NCBI GenBank assembly: GCA_020543525.1
Contig: JAHYIO010000031.1
Span: forward strand, 372,001 to 436,000
Reading direction: 5' to 3'
Length of the DNA stretch: 64,000 bases
Source of the DNA: Coriolopsis trogii
Taxonomy: Eukaryota > Basidiomycota > Agaricomycetes > Polyporales > Polyporaceae
In this document: positions 20,615 to 31,480 of the stretch, one piece after another
Layout of the letters: each line of letters begins with the position of its first letter
Numbering within the stretch: position 1 is the first letter of the stretch
Notes under the pieces: generated by a model
What the model saw: only the letters and a program-made list of their open reading frames with translations
Databases searched by the model: none
What the model was told of the DNA's origin: nothing
Made by a program: the position numbers and the translations under genes

Positions 20615-23600
20615 TCAGACAAACAAATACATATGGTGGTCGGAGAAGGGGTTTAGGTACAGTACATCGCACTGCTCGAGAACATCATCCGATGACCATG
20701 TCCGATCTATCTCCCGACCGCAAACCGGAAATAAGTGGCAGCTCCGAAAGATGCGCCGCAGAGGGACAACAATTGCCAGCCGCTTCTGGTTGTGGTACAT
20801 GCGCATCACCTTGTACAACTTGCTGTAGCGTTCCGGTACTGTAAAGGGTGTGTACAGTTCAACGTATGCGAGATGGGCGTACTCGTCAGTCAGGTCCGGA
20901 CGAAGACGTTGCAGATCTGGCGGCAAACCAAAGATGGCCCGGACCTGACCAACACGATATCCTACTAAAGTGTGAGAATGGCGGAGGAGTAGATGAAATG
21001 AAGTTCATACCTTGCACACCTATATTCTCTGCAATGTCTGGGTTTTCCACGAATAGAATCGTACTGTAACGTGTGCTCTTGCCGTTGATTGCAGGATAGG
21101 TGAAGACCGTGTTGTGCATGGTATCGGAGAGGCCTCGTAGTGAGGGCAGGATGCGGGAGAATTTTTTGTAGACTGGGTAGGAGCGAGAAAGGATAGTAGA
21201 CACGGATGGTGGTCCTTGGACGACACCTTCCTGGGCCAAAAAAGCCGCCAAAGCACCTCCAAAGTCGCTGGCGCCAAACTGCTCAGCTATAACACTACCT
21301 GGCAAATGTCCGAGCCCCGCTTTGCGAGCAATCGAATACGGTCCGAACGACACATCCTGCCCAACAAGTGTAAGTCAGTAAGAGTTAGATGGGGCAGATT
21401 AAGCTGGTCCAGCGCTGCGGTCTCTCCCATATCAACTAGCTGAGCCGGCATCTGCGGAACTCACAGCAAAGTCCCAAGCTCCTCGCCGTCCTACCAAGCC
21501 TTGACGACATCTTGATCTCAGGCCTGCTGGTGTCGCCTGAGGACGACGAGTGGGTGCACTGCACGGGAAGAGCACATAGCACATTCCCTCTTGCCCGTGC
21601 CAGGAGCCAAGTACGCGTTTGTTCTGACCGACAGTGACGGCGACTCTCATACGGATGCCGAGACCGGGTACTGTAATGCGAACTTGAGCTCATGGTGCTC
21701 GCGGACTCGCTGCTCGGTGCGATTCGGATGCGAAGGGGTATCTAGATTGAATGGAGTACCTACCTGTGCATCTGGGTCGTTCTCCTGCCAATCAGGGCAA
21801 TCGTCCGTGTCGTCCGATCCTTCACCGTCCAAACCTTTGGTCGCGGAGGAAGATAGATGAGTGAAAGCGAGAGGTGAGGTATGTGGCTTGATGGGTGGTT
21901 CAGGATTGGCGGAGATGGTGGTGGCTGTCAGGCGAGAGTGGTCGGGAGTGTGGGAAGGCGTTGCAGCCATAGAGTGGTGAGCGCCAAGGGTGAGAGCTAT
22001 ACGCTCCTCGACCACCTCTTCACCGCCATTGTCCCTGTCATCGCCCTGCAGCTCCTCCTCTCGTTCCCAACGAGTCGTCCTCTGTTCTTCGTCGTCTCCC
22101 TCACTCTGGCTGTCCTGAACACGACACCACCGCAAGAACCCTTGAAACCAGCGAACCTTTTCGCAACACGTCAACCAGGTAATCATCTGTTTGACGTAGT
22201 CCTTCCGGTTCGATGCCCTATATGCCATCTTCGCAAAGTCGATGTGAAGACGCTCGGATATCTCGGTGCTGAGCCCGTCGCAGGAACCGAAGTCGATGAT
22301 TGAGGAGATGTAGTGCAGAAGCCAGTGTAACTTCGGTATGTTGAAATGCTGCCGTATCCCGAGGTCAACGAATACTTACTTATTGGCGTGGAAGGTCTTG
22401 AGAGCGTCGCGCATTTGTTCGAGGGTAGAGACGGAGTGGGATGGATAGTGTGCGAGGTAGATGAAGTCAAGGATGGCTCGAGCGGCGGTCATGACGCGAG
22501 GATCTTCGTGTAGGCCGTCAATGAGACAGATGAACACCTTCTCCATCTGTCGGAACTCGTTTCCTGTCCACTGCGTGATGCCTGATATTCCCTTGGTGAA
22601 GAGGCGCAGGTTGGGGTAGGGCGGAACGCGCTGAAAACGAGCATCAATCTCATCTTCATTCCCCTTTGAGATCCACTTTACCAGGTGCGTCATGAAAACC
22701 CCCTTGTGTAGCTGATGCAGGAGGTCCGGGACAATGCAGTTGAAGATATTTGCGTAAGGAAGACCCGCCCAGAACGGCTCAGGTATGTCCCGCAAACCTG
22801 CTTCTTCGAACATGTCTGAACGTGGTTGTTGTAGGGCCGCAAGCATGGCATCGGGATCGCGGTAGCAGCTGGTAAGCAGTTCTCCTCGTCGATCTCGCTC
22901 AACCAAACACGTCGGACAGCGATTCTCCTTGGTGCAGCAGACAAGACACTGCTCGGGATGGTCGGCGATATAGGCAGCAAGGAGCGGGAAGACATGCCGT
23001 ATATTCCCATCCGCGCAGTTTATCCAGACCCCCATTTTCCCGGCCTCCATCAGTGGCATGAGCATCTGGCGCATTGCGAAGTGGAAGATGCGATAGCCTT
23101 GCAAAGCGCGGTCGCTCTCACGGAAGCAGTGCAGCTTCGTGACCGGTAGGTAGCCGAGAAGAGCGACAGCGCGTCGAGATGGCTTACGTCGGACATCCTT
23201 GTCGATGTTTCCTAGCGTGATATACACCGGCCAGGCCTGCTTGTCTCCGCTGAACGTCGAGAGTTGGGTCTTATCGGAAGCGACCACAAGCGGTGCGATC
23301 GTGGCACCTGGGTGAGTCTTTGAGATCTCTACCTGAGGGAAATCATGAGTTTACATGGGAATAACAGTGTTGGAGACAACGTACTGATACTCGTCGCCAC
23401 CACTCTGTATTAGCAAAGTCCGTGAATATGTGCTCCTTGTCAGCAGGCCCCTCCAAGTTCTCGAGAGACTGCGCAACGGTCTCAACGTGCTCTTCTATTG
23501 GAGCGTAATACGTACAATCCTTGAACTCAGGATTGCCGATGAGCTCCCGTGTAACTTCCACTGGATCTCGCACCCAGCAATCCAAAACTTCTTCCATAAC

Positions 23601-24318
23601 CTGCCCTCTCGCATTGACCATGTTGCCCTTGACTGTGATCTCGATAAGCTTCCAGCCGGCCGCCAGTCCAGGGAGCTGGTCGATCATCTTGTTGAATGAC
23701 TTCTTGTCTTTGAACGTGTTGTACTCGCAAGGGGCACTCGCTCGACAGTGCGAGTACTGTTCAATTTTGAAGGTATGGCTGAGGAACTCTCTCGATAAAT
23801 AGTTACTAACTACTCACCATGCGACTGCGCAGGAGCCTATCCGTATCCTTCTGCGTTAACTGACTCTCCACTACAATCTCAGCGAGCTCCCATTCGGCCT
23901 CACTAGCAAATGGCGCATGAGGAGGCAGGCCAAGGGCGTCCCGCCATGCCTTCTCGACTTCAAAGACGGTGTGTTGACGTTTATATGCGTGACCTGGTTT
24001 GATCTTGTCGCTTTGTAGGTTTGATGTACTGGACAGCGAGGAAGGTGGTGCAATGGAGCCTGTGTCGCAAGGTGCGTGCCCGAGTGAATGACTTGTCGTG
24101 GCCTGAGATTCATCAGTTTGGATGGGTACAGAGGGCGTCGTTTTGGTGTGGAGACGTGGCCGTTTATGCGCAAAGGAAGAAGGTCGTCCATTGGGATTGT
24201 TGCGCTTCTTGTGAGTAGAGACAAAGTGACGGCAAGCTGCGACCTGACCCAGATGACGAGGAAGAGACGCAACGTCCCGCAGTTTTCTAGCGCAGTTTGG
24301 GCAGGCAGCAGTAGACAT
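20615..24318 (-). pseudogene. Plavaka transposase 1, full length but with an in-frame stop
   Basis: Multi-exon transposase of the basidiomycete Plavaka (CACTA/EnSpm-related) family. Main exons on the minus strand: 24318-23818, 23756-23385, 23332 to about 21650, about 21355-21010, and about 20945-20615. It starts with a zinc-finger-like segment (CPNCARKL...PRHLGQ), then the family core blocks. These include GATIAPLVVASDKTQLSTF, the Cys cluster near CLVCCTKENRCPTC, PDLLHQLHKGVF, HFNIPKLHWLLHY, ERLHIDFAK, YVELYTPF and a RSCHLFPVCG block near the end. TAA at 22376-22378 interrupts the third exon between KTFHANK and VFVDLGIRQHFN; family alignment as I recall it runs straight through there, so this is a nonsense mutation. 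The other exons look intact. Confidence 0.82.
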
Positions 24319-24579
24319 GGTAAGTAGAGAAAAGATGCAACCGAGGAGTAGTTGACTGACTGTCCGAGTACTAGTGGGGGTTCTTGAAATGGATGTGCTT
24401 ATGTAACAGCCCTGCCAGTCTCCAACAAGCGACCAGTAGTACGATCACTCCTTCAGACCATCTTATTCGCATACATCCATTGAAACATTCCAGCAGACAG
24501 CGACCACAAAACCAGCAGGTAGATATCACAGGTCTGTCATGCCGTGAGTGTGTACAGTACTGATACCAACCCTCCACAG
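24319..24579. promoter_or_regulatory. Divergent promoter region inside Plavaka element 1
   Basis: 261 bp between the start codons of the transposase (minus) and DUF6532 gene (plus); it must hold both core promoters. No TATA box recognised. Confidence 0.5.
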
Positions 24580-26910
24580 ATGTCAGCCGCTAGGGCCGGT
24601 CGTCCACGGAAGGGCGGTCGGTCGCAGCAGAACCATGGCCAGAGCACAAGAGCTCATGACATTCACGTACAAACATCGCACCCCGGAGACCAGACTGGCA
24701 TATCCACCACATCTGACAAGGAAAACTCCGACCCAGGGCTGGATGTCACTCTCAATGGGCGAGAAAGGCAGACAGTTCGTGCTATAAGTTGTGTTGATCC
24801 AGGTGCGTCTTTGTCCCGCCCACTTCCATGTCTCTCAGACATTCATTCTCTGCATTACCTAGCTCTTGCGCAGATGCTGCGACCTGGCCATGTCCGTCTA
24901 AACTCGAAAGGCTCAGATGACGATCAAGTACTTGGTGACGAAGTAGACGACACTCTGCTGCTGAACCAGCAACGCGAGCAAGGCCTTCTATCTGATGATG
25001 ACGACTCATACTCAGATACTCAGATACCACGCCGAAAGCGGCAGCGCACCGCAGCGAGTCAACAGACTGCACACTCCGGCACTTCTAGTCAGTCAACTCA
25101 AGGCTCCGATATGTGGTCAAGCAATGCGCAAGTAGCTCCTCCGGTACAGGTGTGTGCATCATCACCTTATCTCCCCCTATACCAGCTCCACCCTTGTAGT
25201 AACCCGATCCTCAAGTTCACAGCATCTGTCCGTCATGTGTCAAGCCCAGGCCCTACAATGCTATCCGCTGCTGTACGTCTTGACGCACTCCGTGGACATC
25301 AACATACACTCCCGTCTATGTCAGCCCCGCCAGAGGTTGGATCTCCCATCCCAAACCTCATGGATCCACTCACTCCACATCTTCCTGCCTGGCTTTCGTT
25401 GACTTCAAGGGCATCTCTTGCGCCAGGACAATCTTGTACGTTGACCGACCTTGTACCTATACTGATACAACCTATATTCTGATGCTTGGTACCAGCCAGT
25501 CAAATTCATTCTGCAGTCCATGTCCCTCTTGTGTCGAACACAACTCCTCCCGCTGCCTCGTCTGTCAATCATATAGTCGACGATGCTGTCAACTCTGAGG
25601 AGGATGAACGTACACTTGAGCGCACAAGCAAGCGCGCACAAGCAAATGCCAAACGTCGTCGGTACAAGCACTACTCAGCCCTTGACACTCGGGTCCGGAA
25701 GGTCATGCAATACTGTGGCACCCTCCTACAGGCAATGTTCTCCATGCAAGCTCCCTACCCTGATCCAGACGAGGAGGATGCCATGATAGCGGATGCCTTT
25801 GGACGTGCGCTTGAAACCTTCAAACGTAGCTAAGGATAGTACACATTGACTACTGATGATGAGAAACTGGTACGACCACAAGAATCTCATGCGGCTTTGT
25901 TCGTGGACTGATGTTCATCATGTTAGCTCCGCCAGGAGGATACTAACATTCGCTCACGTGTTGCGAGAGAAGCTCTTGCTCATGTTCCCGCAGCATATGG
26001 TCTCCACACCAACCTGAAGCCAGAGCAACGCGTACAGAACCAGAACCGGGCTAAATTTCTCCTCTCAGATAGCCGGTTCCACTATGAGGTGGCTACACAT
26101 GCGGCTTTTCTAATCATGATATTTGAATTCACCGTCTTTTAGAACATACAATGTGCCGAAGGACGCTTCCAGCATCCGGTCATCAGGCAAATCATAGAGC
26201 TTGTATGGTTCGGCCATTCTAACGCTCTTGGATGCTTATTCCAAGATCTCTTCAACCCAATTCTGAACGAGACAATCGCCCTTGTACTCACTGCCATAAG
26301 CTGTGCCCATCTTGATCTTTGATGAATGACTGTCAACCTGACTCATCGAACATTGGAGCAGATTCAATATGTTCTGACCATGTACAAGGACAACGGCCGG
26401 AAAACGAATACTTTCTTCAAAGCCTCAGCATATAAGTGGTATGACGAGTATCTCACTGCTCTCCAGCAGTTCGACGAGGGTCTTATGCGCCCAATATGGG
26501 CGCGCTACTGCCGCCAGCTCTTTGTTAATGCCCTGTGTGTACACACCTTCTTAACTCCATCTCTCTAGTATTGAGCTGTCTGCCGTAACAGTGCGCATGC
26601 AGACACTAAAGAAGAAGTGCACAAAGAGTCAGCCATAACCTTGGCCCCGCAGTCCGAGATCGCCCGGGAGTATGCGCGGTTATGCTCCCAGGCTCCGGAG
26701 GATGATGACGGATCCAGTCCTGCAGTGGGTGCACCTGTAGTGGACGACCTGGGCAGCAATCATGATGGAGATGGAACAGAGCTGGCACAAGATGTCAATA
26801 GTGTTGAGTCAGGCAGCGATGCTTTTGTTGCACCAACCCTTGGGGCCGAGAAATTCCTTGACGCTAGTTCTCCTCAGGACTCTGATGACGTCCAGCCTAA
26901 GGTGGCATGA
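24580..26910 (+). CDS. DUF6532-domain protein, divergent partner of Plavaka 1
   Basis: Starts at the ATG at 24580 (MSAARAGRPRKGGRSQQ). The first ~300 residues are disordered, with acidic stretches and a basic cluster (RRKRQRTAA). Introns are inferred near 25438-25497, 25832-25926, 26091-26144, 26280-26360 and around 26540-26600. After a basic RTSKRAQANAKRRRYKHY segment the C-terminal half carries the DUF6532 pattern. Blocks seen are RVRKVMQYCGTLL, REALAHVPAAYGL, RFQHPVIRQIIELVWF, NPILNETIAL and KASAYKWYDEYLTALQQF. An acidic tail ends at TGA 26908-26910. DUF6532 is an abundant agaricomycete family of unknown function. Its place here, head-to-head with a transposase and inside the inferred element ends, suggests it is transposon cargo. 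No definite lesion, but intron ends are approximate. Confidence 0.72.
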
Positions 26911-27238
26911 CCGCATATGGTGACCTATTTACGAACTTTGTCCCCAGCCTTATTGTATCGTAGCATCATTACAGTATTTCTCTGCTCGATACCGCTACAT
27001 TATTCTCACATTCATTGCCTAGAACTGTCCTACAGCACTTTGCTATTGTATCGTGATTGTTGCAGCCCCAGTGCTGACACTAGTCCCGTACTTTATGACC
27101 CCATTCTGTTGACCACAAGGATGCAGTCGCATGTAGGCCGCATGCAGTCAGGCGGCTAAACCCCCACCCAGAGCCGCCCGGCGCTGCCACCAACGCAGGT
27201 CCCAACAGCTCTCCTCGCCACACCGTCTACTTGGTACT

Positions 27239-27316
27239 GGATAGAAACTCGCATGTCCAGATGGAAATTGGCAAGGTATACGGAAATGAGAGTTTCAGCA
27301 TAGAGTCGGATAGAAA
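27239..27316 (+). repeat. Right subterminal repeats of Plavaka element 1
   Basis: GGATAGAAA at 27239, AGATGGAAA at 27259 and GGATAGAAA at 27308. Same motif as the left end in reverse orientation. Confidence 0.55.
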
Positions 27317-27423
27317 CTGACGTCACCGTATGATGGGGGGGATTTCCATTCGTTCTATGGTTCCAGGTAGTTCCAGATAGACGCGATGGAGCCGGACCCT
27401 GTTTCCTGATGTGCTGAGAACTG

Positions 27424-29304
27424 ATGATTATATGCGTCGAACAGGACGATGATACGATGTGGTTGCTCAGCACTAATCACGCCGAGCTGCACGAGTTTGT
27501 ATCCCCCGAGGCCGTCCCTGGAGGTTACGCCATCCTATCTCACGTATGGGGCGCAAAGGAGCAGACCTTTCAAGAGACTCAAGCGCTAATGGCGATTTGC
27601 AAGGACACGGGGGATAATCCACGCGATCACTCATCAGACAAGGTCCGGAAATGCTGCGAGCTCGCGGAGAGGAAGGGAGACAGGTGGATCTGGGACGACA
27701 CCTGCTGTATCGACAAGAAGAGCAGCGCAGAGCTTTCCGAGGCGATCAACTCCATGTTTCGCTGGTACGAGCTCGCGAATGTCTGCTATGCCTATCTTGG
27801 CGACGTTCCGAGCGGTGATGAAGTGAAATCCCCTGAATCTGCGTTTCGCCAAAGCCGCTGGCACACTCGAGGATGGACGTTGCAGGAGCTCATCGCTCCA
27901 CGGAAGCTGTTCTTCCTCTCGCAAGAGTGGAAAGTGCTCGGTGACAAGTGCAAGCTCTCACACCTGCTGAGACAGATCACAGGAATACCCCGTGACGTCC
28001 TCATCGGAGCGGCCAGTTTCACAAAATATAGCGTTGCTGCACGTATGTCTTGGGCCGCGAAGCGGAGCACGACGCGTTGTGAAGACGAGGTGTACTGCTT
28101 GATGGGACTGTTCGCCATCAATATGCCGACGTTGTACGGAGAGGGCCAGAAGGCATTTCGACGCCTGCAGGAGGAGATTCTCAAACGATCGCCCGATACA
28201 TCCATCTTTGCCTGGGGCTTACCGATGTACACCTTCAACACAGGCGGTCGCTCTCTCTTTGCCCCAAGCCCTGCACACTTTGTCGGTTGTGGTGAAATCA
28301 CTTCAAAATACCACCCTCTTCCGGGTCTTTGCTATCCTACCTTCTCTGTGACTCCTCACGGCGTATTAGCGAGCCTGCCCGTTGCGGACTTTCGAGGACG
28401 AACCTACGCTCTCTTGCGGTGCACTATCAACGACCGGGATATAGCGCTAGTCATCTCGGAGGTCCGGTCTGTGGTGCGCTCAACGGACCCCAAACGCCCA
28501 CTATTCATGACGGGAAATCATCGCGAATGTCTCATATCCTTCAAATCCGACGACCCGCACCTCCATCTCGGCTGGCCCAAGCGCTCTTGCGTGCTCTGGG
28601 AGGGGTCTGTCCGCTGGAAAGCCCGCGAAATTTATCTGGTCGCGGAACACCTTGAGTGGCATTTCCCTCTCGACCCACGTGAATGCACAGCCAACTATAC
28701 CCCCAACACGCCATGCCGCACTCCTGGGTGGGTCGTTGCCCGGCCGAATGAGGAATGGTTCCTTGAGCGCTCAAATCTCGAGCAGTCGTTCGAGAAGGGC
28801 CACTCCTCGAGAACAGCACGACTGATATGGAAGAGCTCGGTATATCCTGAGATGAAGCTCTCCATGCACCTCGGAATATGCGTAGCGGGTGCCAGAGCTG
28901 TACCACGGCAAACAAGGGCTGTCCACTGGGTCCGCTTTCAGGTCGGGGAGTCGAGTGGTGAGGGTGAAGTGGATTTCACTGGCCATGACTGCTTCCATGA
29001 CCATATCACCGTGTGTGATGGTTCGGACCCTGCATGTAAGCAAGTGCCAGTGATTGTTCATTTTGATGGAGAGTCACAGCCGGGAGTTAGTACTGTCACA
29101 CACTGCAGGCCCGTTTTCGATAAGTTGAAAGTGACAGCCTCGTTCTCGTCATGTACGCTTGCCTCTGGGGATTCTATTGTGCTAGATGAGATACGAATTG
29201 AAAGAATAGCTAGGGATCCTCCTAGGGCCGGCATTTTCTGCCCTTGGACTCGTCGCATTCGCAACTTTTCTACTCGTCTTATGGCACTATTGAACGATCC
29301 ATGA
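27424..29304 (+). CDS. HET-domain protein 2, intact
   Basis: Single-exon frame of 626 residues. Fungal HET proteins control heterokaryon incompatibility; the HET domain (here about residues 33-250) can trigger cell death when activated. Visible motifs: GGYAILSHVWG (~33), RWIWDDTCCIDKKSSAELSEA (~84), SMFRWYELANVCYAYLGD (~108), RGWTLQELIAPRKLFF (~142), RMSWAAKRSTTRCEDEVYCL, then MPTLYGEGQKAFRRLQEE. No NACHT, WD or ankyrin repeats follow. The C-terminal ~370 residues form a region shared only with HET gene 1 in this window. The start ATG at 27424 (MIICVEQDDD) matches the paralogue's start after one extra codon or two. It begins 13 bp after the inferred Plavaka end, so its ancestral promoter is probably displaced and expression may be altered or lost. 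Confidence 0.93.
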   Translation: MIICVEQDDDTMWLLSTNHAELHEFVSPEAVPGGYAILSHVWGAKEQTFQETQALMAICKDTGDNPRDHSSDKVRKCCELAERKGDRWIWDDTCCIDKKSSAELSEAINSMFRWYELANVCYAYLGDVPSGDEVKSPESAFRQSRWHTRGWTLQELIAPRKLFFLSQEWKVLGDKCKLSHLLRQITGIPRDVLIGAASFTKYSVAARMSWAAKRSTTRCEDEVYCLMGLFAINMPTLYGEGQKAFRRLQEEILKRSPDTSIFAWGLPMYTFNTGGRSLFAPSPAHFVGCGEITSKYHPLPGLCYPTFSVTPHGVLASLPVADFRGRTYALLRCTINDRDIALVISEVRSVVRSTDPKRPLFMTGNHRECLISFKSDDPHLHLGWPKRSCVLWEGSVRWKAREIYLVAEHLEWHFPLDPRECTANYTPNTPCRTPGWVVARPNEEWFLERSNLEQSFEKGHSSRTARLIWKSSVYPEMKLSMHLGICVAGARAVPRQTRAVHWVRFQVGESSGEGEVDFTGHDCFHDHITVCDGSDPACKQVPVIVHFDGESQPGVSTVTHCRPVFDKLKVTASFSSCTLASGDSIVLDEIRIERIARDPPRAGIFCPWTRRIRNFSTRLMALLNDP

Positions 29305-29938
29305 CGTACATAACAAAACAATCATAAGTGTGCACATTGACTATCCTATTTGTCTAGAGGTCGACCTACCAACATGCCGACTAGCGCGCCTTCTTCAACC
29401 GCCTCATCAACAGCATGAGCCTGAGGCTTGTAGGTGTAGTTCCGGCTTGTTCCCATAGCCAGTCACTCGCCCTCGTCTTCGTTGCGCTCATCCAGCTTGC
29501 TACTAACGCTCGATTGCGCACCGTGTCATCTACATCTCTGTGTACCCTTACACTTATACCCTCTTGACTAAGTAAACTGCCCTTCACTCTTGCATCACAT
29601 CGCTCGTCCGGGGGTGCATGCAGACTGCAGTACTTACAACTCCGACTTAACCTCCCGCGCGACATGGAGCGATGAACTGCAACCCGTGCAAACACTATCG
29701 GAAAGCGGCGCGGTTACCGAGGAGAGCGTTAAGATGACCCTGAATGATGATTCTTCAGGATACTGTGTGTCCAATTCCGCGTGATCTCAACGCATGCTCA
29801 AAGCCCATGCTGCCAGTTTTGACTCACGAAGCCAAGATGATCTGCTGACTGTTGAATCTCATCTCTATATGCTGCGCGTCTTTCTGTATCGGTATCGAAC
29901 AGAGCTAGAGTGAACTTGTCACTCCATGTTATTTCGTG
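29305..29938. other. Intergenic region behind HET gene 2
   Basis: Between convergent HET gene 2 and TMCC copy 1. A short hydrophobic frame lies at about 29385-29580 on the plus strand, but it shows nothing recognisable. Confidence 0.4.
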
Positions 29939-30589
29939 ATTTCTTCTGTCATTATCGTAATGAAGTTCTGCCAGCTACGATACCACACACGCAGCTTGAA
30001 GGACTTCTTCGCCAAGTCCGGGTACTTAGCCTGCATGAGCCGGAACTGGGCTGTTGTATTTGCCAGCTTCCAACGAAGCTTCAAGTTCACTGCCTAAGTT
30101 GGCAGACGAGCGAATGATGCACTAGTACAGAACGTGCTAAGAATTAGATATATGACGTACCAATAAACCGTCTTCTGCAACAAGACCTGCCGCCCTAACT
30201 CCCCGATGGTGTTCGCCCCGAACGCCATGAGACGCGTTCTTTCGTCCAGCACCATGTCTTTCGCCTGGAGTGCCTCATCGCATTCTTGAGCGGTTTGCGT
30301 GGCCTCAGCACACGCCACCTTGCCGTTCTCTTCTCCTCCGAATAGCGAAGGCACAGACGCACAGTCTTGATTGTGTGCCACGAGCCGAGGACCTGGTCCT
30401 GCAGGATGCGAATCTCGTCGACGACAGAGAGGAATGCTTCAGGGCTGATCTGGGGTGACGACTGAGGTAGGAGTTGACACTCTACATCGTCTTGTGTACG
30501 TCGTACAGGTCTGGCCAGTGCCTTGGTCCAGCAATGCTAGGGTGAACGAGGTCGGAGTCGGCATAAGCACGTGATGAGACCGCCGAATA

Positions 30590-31480
30590 TGGTGCAGTTC
30601 AAGTAGACGCCACCACTTTCTAACAGTGGTTAAGCGCCCAAGATAGGTCACGTGCCGCAGCGGTCTTTGGCCAGGATGCCAAGTCTTGGTTATGGGGGCT
30701 CAGGCGAGCAGACGCAACGACCTAGGATGACATCATGTATTCGAATAGTAGTGCTGAAACATCCAAGATTGTTGATGAAGTGTAAGGGGAGCTGTGCAGA
30801 GAGTTCTCTCGATTGCTGCGCAATGTGTATACTGGAAAATCAGCCTGACTTTCGAGAGCAGAAGTCCCGTGTTCAGGAAATCATCGAGGAGGCAGGTATG
30901 GCTCTAAATTATGTCATTGTGTTAACAAATATGCAGGCTGATCTGGTTCAGTACAGGGCATATTTGTATTTTCTTGCCCAAGTTCCATTGCGAGATCAAC
31001 TTCATCGAGTATTTCTGGGGCACCGTGAAGAATTGGCTCTGCAAACACTGTGATTACACATTCGAAACGTTGCGCGAGAACATGTCAAAAGCACTTCAAT
31101 CAGTCTCTGTCGAGCTGATTCGGAAATACGAGCATCGGGCATGGAGGTTCATTGATGCATATGCGGAAGGACTCGACACGCGGGATGCTCAGAAAAAGGT
31201 GAAGGAGTTCAGTTCACATCGATACAAGGCAATGGACGCTTGATTCATTATGTAATACTACTATATTGGGAAATAGACACTCAAGCACGTGCAGTGGCGG
31301 TCTCTGGCAGGTCATGTCTGCCAGTTTTGACCCAATTGTGGAACCCTTTTAGGGATCTCTTCCCCTATGTAATTGCTTGCGAATGGCAAAAAAGAAAACA
31401 AATTTTGTCACTTTCCGAGTGCACTATGGTCGGGCATCTACCACTGTCAGAATGTGGTGGCGTCTACTTGAACTGCACCA
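30590..31480 (+). mobile_element. Deleted Tc1/mariner-like element inside TMCC copy 1
   Basis: 891 bp with inverted ends TGGTGCAGTTCAAGTAGACG and its complement; similarity continues imperfectly for about 45 bp. Target duplication TA at 30588-30589 and 31481-31482. The flanks align with contiguous sequence of TMCC copy 2, which confirms an insertion. It contains only the C-terminal part of a transposase. Confidence 0.85.
30766..31243 (+). pseudogene. C-terminal remnant of a basidiomycete DDE transposase
   Basis: Begins at a Cys-rich piece (LLMKCKGSCAESSLDCCAM then LENQPDF) that I know from a common agaricomycete DDE transposase family. It shifts frame near 30897-30960 and continues from LPKFHCEINFIEYFWG (with the catalytic E of INFIE), CDYTFETLRENM and KYEHRAWRFIDAY to a stop at 31241-31243. 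The N-terminal DNA-binding domain and the first catalytic D are gone, so it is inactive. Confidence 0.75.

Larger units (their letters stand above)
20258..27411. mobile_element. Plavaka-type (CACTA-like) DNA transposon 1 carrying transposase and a DUF6532 gene
   Basis: Boundaries are inferred. The left limit is where similarity to the HET promoter ends (CATCAGGAA, 20258-20266); the right limit is the inverted TTCCTGATG at 27403-27411, just before HET gene 2. Both ends carry short subterminal repeats of GGATRGAAA type in opposite orientation (20410-20456 and 27239-27316), typical of CACTA-like transposons. Inside are a minus-strand Plavaka transposase and a divergently transcribed DUF6532 gene. 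The terminal match is only 9 bp and no target duplication is clear, so the limits may be off by tens of bases. Confidence 0.6.

Noticed and set aside
20615..24318. KDZ (Kyakuja-Dileera-Zisupton) transposase for both large DNA transposons
   Set aside because: The DKTQLS-type block, PDLLHQLHKG block and RSCHLFP-type ending fit the Plavaka family better than KDZ.
30094..30381. Separate small gene on the minus strand
   Set aside because: It aligns with the middle exon of the TMCC family and is part of that pseudogene.
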